Shown here in pieces: positions 17,393-25,836 of a DNA stretch of 64,000 bases. Origin of the DNA: Methylobacteriaceae bacterium (GTDB taxonomy: Bacteria > Pseudomonadota > Alphaproteobacteria > Rhizobiales > Beijerinckiaceae); NCBI GenBank assembly GCA_020638195.1, contig JACKJC010000002.1, positions 930,001 to 994,000 on the forward strand, in the 5' to 3' direction. The position numbers and the translations under genes were made by a program. Every line of letters starts with the position of its first letter. Within the stretch, counting starts at the first letter, position 1. Under the pieces are notes generated by a model. The model worked only from the letters and a program-made list of their open reading frames with translations, did no database searches and was not told the origin of the DNA.

Positions 17393-17499
17393 TTTCCGTT
17401 AGCCATAGCGATTAACGGCGCGCCGCGGTTTACCGGGTCTTGGGCCGATACGAATGATATTTTCCTCCACCGGCGATCCGGCCGGCGGAGACACGCCCC

Positions 17500-18687
17500 T
17501 TGTCGCAGCAATCCCTGTCGCCACAGGTCTCGCGTTTCATCGATGTCGCGCGCTGGATAGCGGCGCTGGCCGTGCTATTCACGCATGTGGAAGCCAATTC
17601 GCTGGTGCGGCTCGCCGAAATGCCGGCGGGTTCACGCGGAATTCTCGCCTATGCCGCCTGGTTGCTCTACGGCTTCGCGCATCAGGCGGTCGTCGTCTTC
17701 TTCGTGCTCTCGGGCTTTCTGGTCGGCGGCGGCGCGCTGAAGGCTGCTCGCGCGGGAAAACCGTTTCTGGCGACCTATCTGATCGACCGCACCACGCGCA
17801 TCTACGTCGTTCTGCTGCCGGTGCTGGCGCTGACCGCGCTCATCGACGCCGCCGGGCGTACGCTGTTCGCCGACACGAATGTCTATGCGCTGCCTGAATT
17901 CGCCAACCGCTCGGGCGCGCTCGAATTCTGGGCGAATGTGTTCAACCTGCAGGACACGTTCTTCCGCTATTTCGGGACCAATTCCGCGCTTTGGACGCTC
18001 GCGCACGAGTTTTGGTATTATGTCGCCTTCGCATTGCTGATCATGCCGTTCGCGTCGGCCTACAGCCCGCGCGCCCGTGCGTGCGGCTTTGCGGCGGGCC
18101 TCGCGATCACCGTGTCTATGTCGTGGACGCTCAGCTATCATTTGTTCGGCTTCGCTCTCTGGGGCCTCGGCGTCGTCGCGGCCCGCCTGTCGAAGCCGTT
18201 GGTCGCGCGACGCGCGCTCGCGCTGGCGCTGTTCCTCGCCGCGTCCATCGGGCTCCGCTTGTTCGTGCGCTATTCGCTGATCGAGATCTGGTGGATCGGC
18301 GGTATTGCGGACGCCGTGATCGCGCTGCTCTTCGCCAATCTGCTGCTGACGTTGCGTTTCGATCCGAAACCGATCTGGCGCTGGTGCGAGGCGCCCGCGC
18401 ATCGCGCGCTCTCGGATTTCTCCTACTCCCTCTATGCGCTGCACATGCCGGTCGTCGTCTTTCTTTGCGCTGCGGCGCAGCACTTCCTCGGCTTCGGATT
18501 CCGTTCGGCGCCGACGAGCGCGGCGCATTGGCTTGTGTTCCTGACGATCCTCTTCACGGCGGTCGGCGTTACCTGGGGCTTCTCGCGCCTGACGGAAGCC
18601 AGGACCGACATCGTCCGTCGTTTCGCGCGCAATCTGTTCGACAAGCGGCCGCAACCGCAGGTGACGGGGGCGCCTGCAAAAGGCTAG
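17500..18687 (+). CDS. Acyltransferase-3 family membrane protein
   Basis: A 395-residue inner-membrane protein with about ten helices, of the acyltransferase-3 (OafA/NodX-like) family that O-acylates surface polysaccharides. Markers are the N-terminal FIDVARWIAALAVLFTHVEA with the conserved histidine, VVVFFVLSGFLVGGG, the IDRTTRIYVVLLPVL segment, and a C-terminal SYSLYALHMPVV. The start is TTG at 17500 with GGAG upstream; no ATG gives a complete first helix. It may modify exopolysaccharide or LPS, but no polysaccharide cluster is adjacent. Confidence 0.85.
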   Translation: MSQQSLSPQVSRFIDVARWIAALAVLFTHVEANSLVRLAEMPAGSRGILAYAAWLLYGFAHQAVVVFFVLSGFLVGGGALKAARAGKPFLATYLIDRTTRIYVVLLPVLALTALIDAAGRTLFADTNVYALPEFANRSGALEFWANVFNLQDTFFRYFGTNSALWTLAHEFWYYVAFALLIMPFASAYSPRARACGFAAGLAITVSMSWTLSYHLFGFALWGLGVVAARLSKPLVARRALALALFLAASIGLRLFVRYSLIEIWWIGGIADAVIALLFANLLLTLRFDPKPIWRWCEAPAHRALSDFSYSLYALHMPVVVFLCAAAQHFLGFGFRSAPTSAAHWLVFLTILFTAVGVTWGFSRLTEARTDIVRRFARNLFDKRPQPQVTGAPAKG

Positions 18688-18697
18688 TCTGCGGGGC

Positions 18698-19321
18698 ATG
18701 GCCTCGCTCTACGACCGCTACGTCCTGCCGCATCTGATCCGTTGCGCCTGCGGCGGGCGGCCGATCATGCGCCAGCGCAAGAAGATCGTGCCGCGCGCGA
18801 CAGGTCGCGTGCTGGAGATCGGCATCGGCGGCGGGCTCAATCTGCCCTTCTACGATCCGGCGCGCGTCGAGAGCGTGACCGGCATCGATCCCTCGCCCGA
18901 ACTCTGCGCCATGGCGCAACAGGCGCCGCGCCCGAAGGGGCTCGCCGTGGAGGTCAGGCTGGCCGCAGGGGAAAATCTGCCGTTCGAGGACAAATCGTTC
19001 GATACTGTGCTGGCGACCTACACCTTGTGCTCGGTTGCAGCCGTGGAGCGGGTTCTGTCGGAAGCGCGACGCGTTCTGAAGCCCGAAGGCTCATTTCTGT
19101 TCTGCGAGCACGGCCTGTCGCCCGACGGCGATGTCGCGCGCTGGCAGCGGCGGATCGACCCGGTGTGGAAGAGAATCGCGGGGAATTGCCACCTGTCGCG
19201 CCCGGTGACGCAAACCTTTGCCGCCAACGGCTTTGCGATCGCCGATGTCGATACGATGTACCTGCCCAAGACGCCGCGCTTCGCCGGCTGGAACGAATGG
19301 GGCTGCGCGCGGCCGGCATAA
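18698..19321 (+). CDS. SAM-dependent methyltransferase (class I)
   Basis: A 207-residue methyltransferase. SAM-binding motif I is VLEIGIGGGLNLPFY (about 38-52), the acidic ribose-binding residue is in VTGIDPSPEL, motif II/III region is FDTVLATYTLCSV, and post-motif text EARRVLKPEGSFLFCEHG is typical of the UbiE/small-molecule branch. A conserved N-terminal cysteine-containing segment (IRCACGGRPI) precedes it. The gene starts ten bases after the acyltransferase gene and may be co-transcribed. The substrate is unknown. Confidence 0.87.
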   Translation: MASLYDRYVLPHLIRCACGGRPIMRQRKKIVPRATGRVLEIGIGGGLNLPFYDPARVESVTGIDPSPELCAMAQQAPRPKGLAVEVRLAAGENLPFEDKSFDTVLATYTLCSVAAVERVLSEARRVLKPEGSFLFCEHGLSPDGDVARWQRRIDPVWKRIAGNCHLSRPVTQTFAANGFAIADVDTMYLPKTPRFAGWNEWGCARPA

Positions 19322-19353
19322 CTGGCCACGCGCCTTTCAGGCTTGCGGTTCGG

Positions 19354-19650
19354 TCAGGCGCGCTCGCCCTGGAAGGTCGAATCGCCGAACGGGCCGAGCG
19401 TGACGGCGCCCGAGAGGGTATCGCCGGAAACCTTGCCCTTGAACGTGAGCGTCATCGGCATGGGAGAGGTGATGTCGATCGACCAGCTCGCCTCGTCGCC
19501 GTTGACCGTTCCGTCAGCGATGTCCTGCGCGCCCTGGGCGCCGGCCTGCGTGCCGGTCAGGCTCGAGCCGGACGAGGTCACTTCGAGCGTCGAGGTTTGC
19601 GCGCCCATAGGCGTGTTGACCGTCAAATTCCACTTGCCGTCGATCGCCAT
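19354..19650 (-). CDS. Small beta-strand-rich protein of unknown function
   Basis: A 98-residue protein, beginning AIDGKWNLTVNTPMG and built of alternating hydrophobic residues with G/S/T turns, suggesting a small antiparallel beta-barrel such as a lipocalin-like fold. It has no signal peptide or cysteine. The start at 19650 has GGGAGACGAC upstream; an ATG eight codons earlier is less likely. I recall similar short proteins in other bacteria, but no function. It converges on the methyltransferase gene. Confidence 0.7.
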   Translation of the reverse strand: MAIDGKWNLTVNTPMGAQTSTLEVTSSGSSLTGTQAGAQGAQDIADGTVNGDEASWSIDITSPMPMTLTFKGKVSGDTLSGAVTLGPFGDSTFQGERA

Positions 19651-19721
19651 TGTCGTCTCCCGGGAATTATTCATGGCCGCAAATCGGCCGGTGTGCGACC
19701 GCGACGATAGACTGTTTAGAC

Positions 19722-19980
19722 ATGAACAATCAACTGGCGGGCGACATCTCGCGACGAATTTGGTCGGTGCGGGCCGGCGGCGCCGAGAAACTGGAACTCT
19801 ACCACTCAGGGCGCGACCGCCGGTAGGGCCAGGATGGAGGCAGGTGCGCGCGCGCTTCGTCTACACGCCCACGGCGGGCTATTTGGGCAAAGACGCCGGC
19901 ATGATCTGGATCCGCGCGACCAAGGGCGAACAGAAGAGATGTTCGTCGATTGGGTTTCTGGTCGAAGTCAGGAACCGAGA
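19722..19980 (+). pseudogene. Possible decayed gene fragment (YTP-AGY-GKD module)
   Basis: A short reading frame starting at 19722 (MNNQLAGDISRRIWSVRAGG...) stops at TAG near 19826, while a neighbouring frame continues with RARFVYTPTAGYLGKDAGM and ends GFLVEVRN. The latter resembles the YTPxAGYxGxD module of small secreted proteins. Together they look like the end of a frameshifted gene whose start is lost. This is a weak call made by eye. Confidence 0.3.
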
Positions 19981-19990
19981 GCGGCTCCCA

Positions 19991-20017
19991 AAAAAATCGC
20001 CCGGCGCGAGCCGGGCG
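19991..20017 (-). terminator. Rho-independent terminator on the minus strand
   Basis: Stem CGCCCGGC/GCCGGGCG (19998-20005, 20010-20017) with a GCGA loop. On the minus strand it is followed by a run of T (complement of the A-run ending at 19996). It implies a minus-strand transcript ending here. Confidence 0.65.
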
Positions 20018-20048
20018 GGAAAGGGAGGAGGTATGAGAAGATGTATAG

Positions 20049-20171
20049 TCAGCGCCTCACCCGGCGGCTGTGCGGCGTCGCACGTGGCGCGAATTGCTTC
20101 TTGGTCGACGCCTTAGGGACTTGCGCGAGAGCGTAGCTTCGTTCAGCTTGAACGCCGCGCCTGAGCGCCAT
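20049..20171 (-). CDS. Possible 40-residue basic protein
   Basis: A short minus-strand frame starting ATG at 20171 and ending just 32 bases before the minus-strand terminator at 19991-20017. The product is arginine/lysine-rich with the ending KKQFAPRATPHSRRVRR and no membrane segment. The ribosome-binding site is poor and the frame is short, so the only real support is the terminator that follows it. It could instead be a small RNA. Confidence 0.3.
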   Translation of the reverse strand: MALRRGVQAERSYALAQVPKASTKKQFAPRATPHSRRVRR

Positions 20172-20227
20172 CCCGGCAGGGTGGGGTTCGCGCGGACGCG
20201 AGGCGGGCAGCGCGCGTTCCAACCCGG

Positions 20228-20785
20228 ATGACGGTTCCGTCAATGTTCGAACGCGACGATCTGGCGTCGGTCTTTCGCATCTGGTCCAATCTGATCGGGC
20301 TCGTCGCAGGGCTCGCGATCGGCCATACGCAAATGATCGTCGGCGCGCCCTTGTGGGTGCTGCTGCTGAGCGTCGTGGTCGGCCTGGTCGCGGGCGAGAT
20401 GGCCGTTCGCCGGACGCTGCGGCCGGACGCGCCGCATTATCCCCGTCAGCATCACGTCGCCTTCTTCGTCGGCGGCGCGCTGGCGGGCGGAGCGTCAGCC
20501 TATATGAGCCAGACGGTCAATCTCGGCGTGGCCTCGGGCGCGGTGATCGTGGGCATGCTCGCCCTGGTGATGCTCGCTGTCTATCTCGGCTCCAGCGCCG
20601 GCCTCGGCGCAATGATCGGGAGCGTCATGGGCACGCTCTACTGGGTGATCCCGCCCCACGACAGTTTCGCCGTTCACGACGCCAACGCTGCCTTCCAGCT
20701 GTTGACGACCATGGCCTGCTGCATGATCGCCTTCGGTATGATCTGGGCCCAGCGAAAGCTCAACTCGACGCCTCGGGATCAGTGA
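20228..20785 (+). CDS. Multi-pass membrane protein of unknown function
   Basis: A 185-residue protein with five or six hydrophobic segments (for example LIGLVAGLAIGHTQMIVGA, WVLLLSVVVGLVAGE, VIVGMLALVMLAVYLGSS) and short charged loops. There is no transport or enzyme motif that I recognise. It has no signal peptide beyond the first helix and is flanked by noncoding sequence on both sides. A later in-frame ATG at 20243 is a possible alternative start. Confidence 0.65.
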   Translation: MTVPSMFERDDLASVFRIWSNLIGLVAGLAIGHTQMIVGAPLWVLLLSVVVGLVAGEMAVRRTLRPDAPHYPRQHHVAFFVGGALAGGASAYMSQTVNLGVASGAVIVGMLALVMLAVYLGSSAGLGAMIGSVMGTLYWVIPPHDSFAVHDANAAFQLLTTMACCMIAFGMIWAQRKLNSTPRDQ

Positions 20786-20978
20786 GGGGGCGCAGAAAGG
20801 CGTCAAGTTATTGAACGGGCGGCTGCTGAAAAGGTGCGACGGAATCGTCTGAGCTTTTCAATTCATGCGAGTCGTTTTCGTAAATTCAAAGAGTTATGCG
20901 CCGTCTCGGTAACGTCAGCTAAAGGAGTCGCTGGCAGTTTGGACGCATTGGAATTCCTCGAACCAAGGCGCTCCATCT

Positions 20979-21146
20979 TTGACCTCCATTTCGCAATTTA
21001 TTGAGGACGAGAGCGGCGCAACCGCAATCGAGTACAGCTTGATTGCCGCCTTGATCGGCGTCGCCCTCGTGTCGGTTCTGACGAAGCTCGGCGCTGCAAT
21101 TGTCGGGAAATTTCAGACGATCAATAGCAGGATGATCTCTCCCTGA
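20979..21146 (+). CDS. Flp/Fap-type pilin subunit, orphan
   Basis: A 55-residue type IVb pilin (Flp family), missed by length-based gene finders. It reads MTSISQFIEDESGATAIEYSLIAALIGVAL and onward: a short leader, then the invariant EDESGATAIEYSLIAA with the Glu+5-like and Tyr residues of Flp pilins, then one hydrophobic helix. Start is TTG at 20979 with AAGG about 11 bases upstream; no better start is in frame. Flp pilins are normally processed by a CpaA prepilin peptidase and assembled by Tad/Cpa machinery, none of which lies in this window. Confidence 0.8.
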   Translation: MTSISQFIEDESGATAIEYSLIAALIGVALVSVLTKLGAAIVGKFQTINSRMISP

Positions 21147-21223
21147 CATAGGCTCGCCTGACGATCGATAGTGTTGCGAGACACCCGTCGTCTGGTCGCT
21201 TCCCAGTCAACATCCTTTGTTTG

Positions 21224-21313
21224 TGGCGGAAGGGGTGGGATTCGAACCCACGGTGAACTTGCGCCCACGGCGGTTTTCAAGACCGCTGCCTTAAACCACT
21301 CGGCCACCCTTCC
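21224..21313 (-). tRNA. tRNA-Ser (anticodon TGA)
   Basis: A 90-base tRNA with a seven-base acceptor stem (GGAAGGG/CCCTTCC), anticodon stem GCGGT/ACCGC with loop CTTGAAA (anticodon TGA), a long variable arm as in serine tRNAs, T arm GTGGG-TTCGAAT-CCCAC, and an encoded CCA end. It reads UCA and related codons. Confidence 0.95.
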
Positions 21314-21772
21314 GGCGTCGCCGCTTATGACAGGGCGCGGGGATTCTTGAAAGCGGGCGCTGCGGCATGGGCGCACAGTCGCGGGCGGCGCGGTGCGCCG
21401 GCGGGGCGATCGCCGGGGGCGCGCTGGCAGGGGTCGGCGATTTCCGGCGCCTGCGACAATTTCACGACACTTACAAATATGTAAGTAAAGACAATATGAT
21501 AATAGATGTATCTCATGTATCGAATTATGTCGTTCATGGCGACTTGGCGCCGACGCCGCAATTTCGTCCCATTCGAAACAGCATGTGCCGACACCGCTCG
21601 CCCCCAAGCGCGCGCGGCCTCGACCTCGATGGCCCGTTCGTTTAAGGGACGATTAAACAAATGGGTAGAACGTGATCGCGTCTGCAGTTCGCGGGCGCAT
21701 CCAAGGGGACAGGGCAGCGCCGTGACGAACAGCAAGCGATCGGTTTCGTTTCTGCGTACAGCGTGTTTCTCC
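21314..21772. other. Intergenic region with AT-rich pocket and palindrome
   Basis: About 460 bases between tRNA-Ser and rlpA. No convincing gene. A markedly AT-rich pocket (about 21460-21540) contains the dyad ACTTACA (21469-21475), spacer AATA, TGTAAGT (21480-21486), which may be a regulator site or part of a promoter. Confidence 0.45.
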
Positions 21773-22696
21773 ATGCGTTCTGATATTTCCGCCGCCATGC
21801 CCGGCGCGCGCGTTCTCTTCGTTGCGGCCTGCGCGGCCGCTCTTGCCGGTTGCGCCCAGAACAACCAGCGTTATTCCTCGGCAGGCGGCGGTGGGATCGA
21901 CCCCAAATACGGCGTATCGGCGTCGCCGCGCGTCGTCGCGGACGGGGAGGCGGTTCCCAAGGGCGGCGGCAAGTACCTCGTCGGGCGTCCCTATAAGATT
22001 GCCGGCAAGACCTATTACCCCTCCGAGCGGCGCGTCGCGCAGGTCGGCACCGCCTCGTGGTACGGAGCCGATTTCCACGGCCGCAAGACGGCGAACGGCG
22101 AAATCTTCGATCGCGGCTCGATTACGGCGGCGCATCCGACCATGCCGCTGCCGAGCTATGCGCGCGTCACCAATCTGCGCAATGCGCATTCGATCGTCGT
22201 GCGCGTCAACGATCGCGGGCCTTATCACGGCGGCCGCGTGATGGACGTTTCGCAGCGCGTCGCCGAAGCTCTGGAATTCAAGCGGTTCGGCACGGCCAAG
22301 GTTCGCGTCGAATATCTGAGCCGGGCGCCGATCCGCGGCTCCAGCGACCGTATGCTTCTGGCCTCGTTGCGCACCGACGGCTCGCCCGCGACCATCGACG
22401 GCGTTCCGACTGGCCTGTCGACCATGGTCGCCGACCGTGCGCCGGAGCGGCCGCGTCTCGCCGCCTTGCGGAGCGAACCGGCTGTCGTCGCGAATGACGC
22501 TGACGGCCAGGCGCCGGAGGCATCGTCCGCGCGTCCTGCGCTTGCAGCAGCGCCTTTGCCGCCGGCTCGTCCGTTCGATCTCGGCACGATCCCGGGCGCC
22601 GGGACGCCGATCGCGGGACATCGCGCTGTCGCCATGGCGGGCGTCTCGTCGGCGCCGCGTTCGCGCGCGATCCCGCGCGCCATCGCCGAACGCTGA
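21773..22696 (+). CDS. rlpA: RlpA-type septal-ring lytic transglycosylase lipoprotein
   Basis: A 307-residue lipoprotein of the RlpA family. The signal peptide ends in the lipobox LAGC (AAALAGCAQ), giving an outer-membrane lipoprotein. The double-psi beta-barrel domain lies in the first half of the mature protein, with the hallmark GTASWYGADFHGRKTANGE and VRVNDRGPYHGGRVMDVS, the segments containing active-site residues of RlpA. There is no C-terminal SPOR domain; the tail is Ala/Pro-rich. RlpA acts on septal peptidoglycan. The true start is uncertain: ATG at 21773, ATG at 21797 and GTG at 21722 all keep the signal peptide. It precedes a PBP gene by 118 bases. Confidence 0.88.
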   Translation: MRSDISAAMPGARVLFVAACAAALAGCAQNNQRYSSAGGGGIDPKYGVSASPRVVADGEAVPKGGGKYLVGRPYKIAGKTYYPSERRVAQVGTASWYGADFHGRKTANGEIFDRGSITAAHPTMPLPSYARVTNLRNAHSIVVRVNDRGPYHGGRVMDVSQRVAEALEFKRFGTAKVRVEYLSRAPIRGSSDRMLLASLRTDGSPATIDGVPTGLSTMVADRAPERPRLAALRSEPAVVANDADGQAPEASSARPALAAAPLPPARPFDLGTIPGAGTPIAGHRAVAMAGVSSAPRSRAIPRAIAER

Positions 22697-22814
22697 TCTT
22701 CCAAAGACTTCCGCTGCGCGACGATCGTCGCTAAGCTCATAGCGCCTCTGGCAGGCCGTGGGGGAGTAGCGCCGTTCGTCCGTTCGGACGGCGCGAGCGG
22801 AAGGCGTTGCGATC

Positions 22815-23996
22815 TTGGTTTTTTCGGCATTCCTGCTGCGCGCCGCGACGGCGATCGGTCTCGTCGCCGCTTCGGCGGCTTTCGCCCAGACATCGACGAT
22901 CAATATCGCCTGCCGACAGGCGGCGCTGATGGACGCCGAGAGCCAGTCCTTCCTGTTCGAGCGAAATGCCGACGAGCTGGCCTCGCCCGCCTCGACCGCC
23001 AAGATCATGACGGCGGAAATCCTGTTCCGCATGCTGAAGGAGGGCAAGGCGACCCTCGACCAGACCTTCGAGATTTCCGAACACGCCTGGCGCGAGGGCG
23101 GGGCGCCGTCCAAGGGCTCGACCATGTTCGCCGCGCTGCATTCGCAGGTGCGCATCGAGGATCTGATTCGTGGTCTGGTGATCGATTCCGGCAATGACGC
23201 GGCCATCGCCATCGCCGAAGGCGTTGCTGGCAGCGAAGACGCCTTCGGCGGGATGATGACCCGTCGCGCGCGCGAACTCGGGCTGCGGCGCTCCTCCTTC
23301 TCCAATCCCTGGGGGCGCAGCGATCCCAAGCAGAAGACGACGGTGCGCGAGATGGCGCAACTGTCTGCTCATCTCATCCGCACCTATCCCGAATATTACA
23401 AATATTTCGCCGAGAAGAGCTTCACCTGGAACAAGATCACCCAGCAGAACCGCAATCCGCTGCTCTTGATGAACATCGGCGCGGACGGGCTGAAGACCGG
23501 CAATATCGACGATAGCGGATACGCCATCGTCGGCTCGGCGGTCGAGAACGACCAGCGGCTGATCGTCTCGCTCAACGGCTGCAAGACCGCGAGCGAGCGC
23601 GCGGAGGACGCGCGCAAGCTGCTGCTCTGGGGTTTCCGCTCTCTCGAGGGCAAGAACCTGTTCGACGCCGGTGAGACGATCGGCACGGTTTCCGTCTATG
23701 GCGGCGATCCGCACGAGCTGCCGGTCGCCTCGGCGCAGAAGGTCAAGGTCTTCATTCCGCGTGGCTCGAACGAGCGGCTGCTGGGCAAGATCGTCTACGA
23801 CGGTCCGCTGATGCCGCCGATCAAGAAGGGCCAGGCCGTGGCCCGGCTGAAAGTGATGCGCGGGCAGGCGCTGGCGCTCGACATTCCGCTGGAGGCGAAG
23901 GAGGACGTGGCTGTCGGCTCGCTGCAGCGCCGCGCCCTGGACGCGGGGCTCGAATATGCCGGCCAGCTGATCCGCAAATACGTCTTCAAGAAATGA
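22815..23996 (+). CDS. D-alanyl-D-alanine carboxypeptidase (PBP5/6 type)
   Basis: A 393-residue low-molecular-weight penicillin-binding protein that trims the terminal D-Ala of peptidoglycan stem peptides in the periplasm. A signal peptide ends near AFAQ. The three active-site motifs are S60-T-A-K63 (in PASTAKIM), SGN (in DSGNDAAIA), and KTG (in DGLKTGNID). A PBP5-type C-terminal beta domain follows, ending in an amphipathic segment (AGQLIRKYVFKK) for membrane attachment. The start is TTG at 22815 with GGAAGG upstream. It overlaps tmk by four bases (ATGA), so translation is probably coupled. Confidence 0.93.
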   Translation: MVFSAFLLRAATAIGLVAASAAFAQTSTINIACRQAALMDAESQSFLFERNADELASPASTAKIMTAEILFRMLKEGKATLDQTFEISEHAWREGGAPSKGSTMFAALHSQVRIEDLIRGLVIDSGNDAAIAIAEGVAGSEDAFGGMMTRRARELGLRRSSFSNPWGRSDPKQKTTVREMAQLSAHLIRTYPEYYKYFAEKSFTWNKITQQNRNPLLLMNIGADGLKTGNIDDSGYAIVGSAVENDQRLIVSLNGCKTASERAEDARKLLLWGFRSLEGKNLFDAGETIGTVSVYGGDPHELPVASAQKVKVFIPRGSNERLLGKIVYDGPLMPPIKKGQAVARLKVMRGQALALDIPLEAKEDVAVGSLQRRALDAGLEYAGQLIRKYVFKK

Positions 23997-24694
23997 ATGC
24001 GCCGGTGAGCGACATGCAATCCGCCGCAGTCGCGCGGAACGCGCCCGGTCGCTTCATCACGTTCGAAGGCGGGGAGGGCGCGGGCAAGTCGACGCAGATG
24101 CGTCGCCTGGCGTCGCGGCTCGAGGAAGCGGGTGTGCGCGTCGTGGCGACGCGCGAGCCGGGCGGCTCGCCGCGCGCCGAGGTTCTGCGCACGGCGCTTC
24201 TTTCCGGGAAGGCCGCGGGGCTCGGCGCCTTTGGCGAGGCTGTCCTGTTCGGCGCGGCGCGGATCGACCATATCGACACACTGATCCGCCCGGCGCTCGC
24301 GGGCGGCGCCTGGGTGATCTGCGACCGGTTCGCGGATTCCACGCGCGCCTACCAGGGCGCCGCGGGCAAGGCGAAGCCGGAGCTGATCGCCGCGCTCGAA
24401 CGCGTCGTCGTCGGTCCGATGAAGCCGGATCTGACCATCCTGCTCGATCTCGATCCCGAGGCCGGCCTCGCGCGGGCGCGGGCGCGGGCGGGCGAGGGCG
24501 CGGCCGACCGGTTCGAAGGCGAGCAGCTCGCCTTTCACACAGCGCTTCGTGAGGCGTTTCTCGATATTTCCAAAAGTGAGCCGGGGCGGGTGCGCGTCGT
24601 CGACGCGGCGCGAGCCGAGCATGAGATCGCCGACGAAATCTGGGCGCTGACGCGCGACGCCTTTCCGGCAGAACTGAAGCGGGGCGAGACATGA
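23993..24694 (+). CDS. tmk: Thymidylate kinase
   Basis: A 233-residue dTMP kinase. The P-loop FEGGEGAGKSTQ (about 23-34), the substrate motif REPGGSPRAE, and the DRFADSTRAYQGA motif are all present. It makes dTDP for DNA synthesis. It overlaps the carboxypeptidase gene and holB by four bases each, forming a tight cotranscribed unit common in alphaproteobacteria. The N-terminus is about 18 residues longer than in many homologs. Confidence 0.95.
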   Translation: MNAPVSDMQSAAVARNAPGRFITFEGGEGAGKSTQMRRLASRLEEAGVRVVATREPGGSPRAEVLRTALLSGKAAGLGAFGEAVLFGAARIDHIDTLIRPALAGGAWVICDRFADSTRAYQGAAGKAKPELIAALERVVVGPMKPDLTILLDLDPEAGLARARARAGEGAADRFEGEQLAFHTALREAFLDISKSEPGRVRVVDAARAEHEIADEIWALTRDAFPAELKRGET

Positions 24695-25767
24695 GCGCCC
24701 GCAAGCGCGACGAGGCGCCGCCGGAAAGCGATGTGCTGGAAGGCGCCCTGGCGCCACGCAAGAACAAGACGCTGTTCGGCCATGCCGCGGTCGAGCGCGC
24801 CTTCCTCGAAGCCTACAAGGCCGACCGGCTGCCGCACGCCTGGCTGATCGGCGGCCGGCAGGGCGTCGGCAAGGCGACCTTCGCCTGGCGCATCGCGCGC
24901 TTCCTCACCGCCCATCCCGATCCGCGCCTGCCGGCCGTGCAGCGCGCGAAGGACCTCTATGTCGACCCCGACGCCAAGGCCTCGCATCTCATCGACTCCC
25001 TGTCGGCGCCGGACATTTTCCTGCTGCGCCGCGAGTGGAATTATCAGGCCAAGCCGCCGAAGCATTTCACCGAAATCCGCGTCGACGACGCGCGGCGCGC
25101 GCTGCACATGTTCCACCACAATGCGGCGAGCGGCGGCTGGCGCGTGTGCATCGTCGATTGTGCGGACGAGCTGAACAAGTCGAGCGCCAATGCGCTCCTC
25201 AAGATGGTGGAGGAGCCGCCGGCCAAGGCCCTGTTCCTGATCCTCGCGCACCAGCCCGGCCGCCTCCTGCCGACGATCCGCTCGCGCTGTCGCAAGCTGA
25301 TGCTGCAACCGCTGAAGCCCGCCGACATCGTCCATGCGATCGAGGCGCAAGGCGAGGCTTTCGCCAAATACAGCCGCGCCGACATGGAGAGGGCGGCGCA
25401 TCGCGCGGAAGGCTCGGTGCGCGAGGCGATCCGCGTTCTCGCGCGGCAGGGCGCGGCCTCGGCCAAAATGGCGGAGGACATGCTGCGCAACCTGCCGAAG
25501 GTGGACTGGGGCGGCGTGCAGAACCTGATCGACGCCATTTCGCGCCAGACGGCGGCCAACGAATTCGACGCCTTCATCGAGACCGTCTTCCTGTGGCTCG
25601 ACGCGCGCGTGAAGCAGGCGGCCCCCCACGGCCCGCGACGCCTCGCGCCGCTGGCGGAGGCCTGGGAGAAGATCGACAAGTCGGTGCGCGAGACGGAGAT
25701 CTACAATCTCGACAAGCGCGCGCTGATTTTGGGGATTGTCGAGGAGCTGGGCGCGGCGACGCGGTAG
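24691..25767 (+). CDS. holB: DNA polymerase III subunit delta'
   Basis: A 358-residue clamp-loader subunit. The AAA+ fold is visible: HAWLIGGRQGVGKATFAWRIAR near residue 50 (a Walker A region), the VDCADELNKSSANALLKMVEEP segment corresponding to the Walker B region, and the sensor-1 region ending TIRSRCRKL. It works with the delta and tau subunits to load the sliding clamp. The first four bases overlap the end of tmk. Confidence 0.93.
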   Translation: MSARKRDEAPPESDVLEGALAPRKNKTLFGHAAVERAFLEAYKADRLPHAWLIGGRQGVGKATFAWRIARFLTAHPDPRLPAVQRAKDLYVDPDAKASHLIDSLSAPDIFLLRREWNYQAKPPKHFTEIRVDDARRALHMFHHNAASGGWRVCIVDCADELNKSSANALLKMVEEPPAKALFLILAHQPGRLLPTIRSRCRKLMLQPLKPADIVHAIEAQGEAFAKYSRADMERAAHRAEGSVREAIRVLARQGAASAKMAEDMLRNLPKVDWGGVQNLIDAISRQTAANEFDAFIETVFLWLDARVKQAAPHGPRRLAPLAEAWEKIDKSVRETEIYNLDKRALILGIVEELGAATR

Positions 25768-25836
25768 GTCGGTTGTCGACCGGTAGCCGACCATTGCATT
25801 GCGGGCCTCTTAGGACCGACCCGAGCGCAGTGCGCC

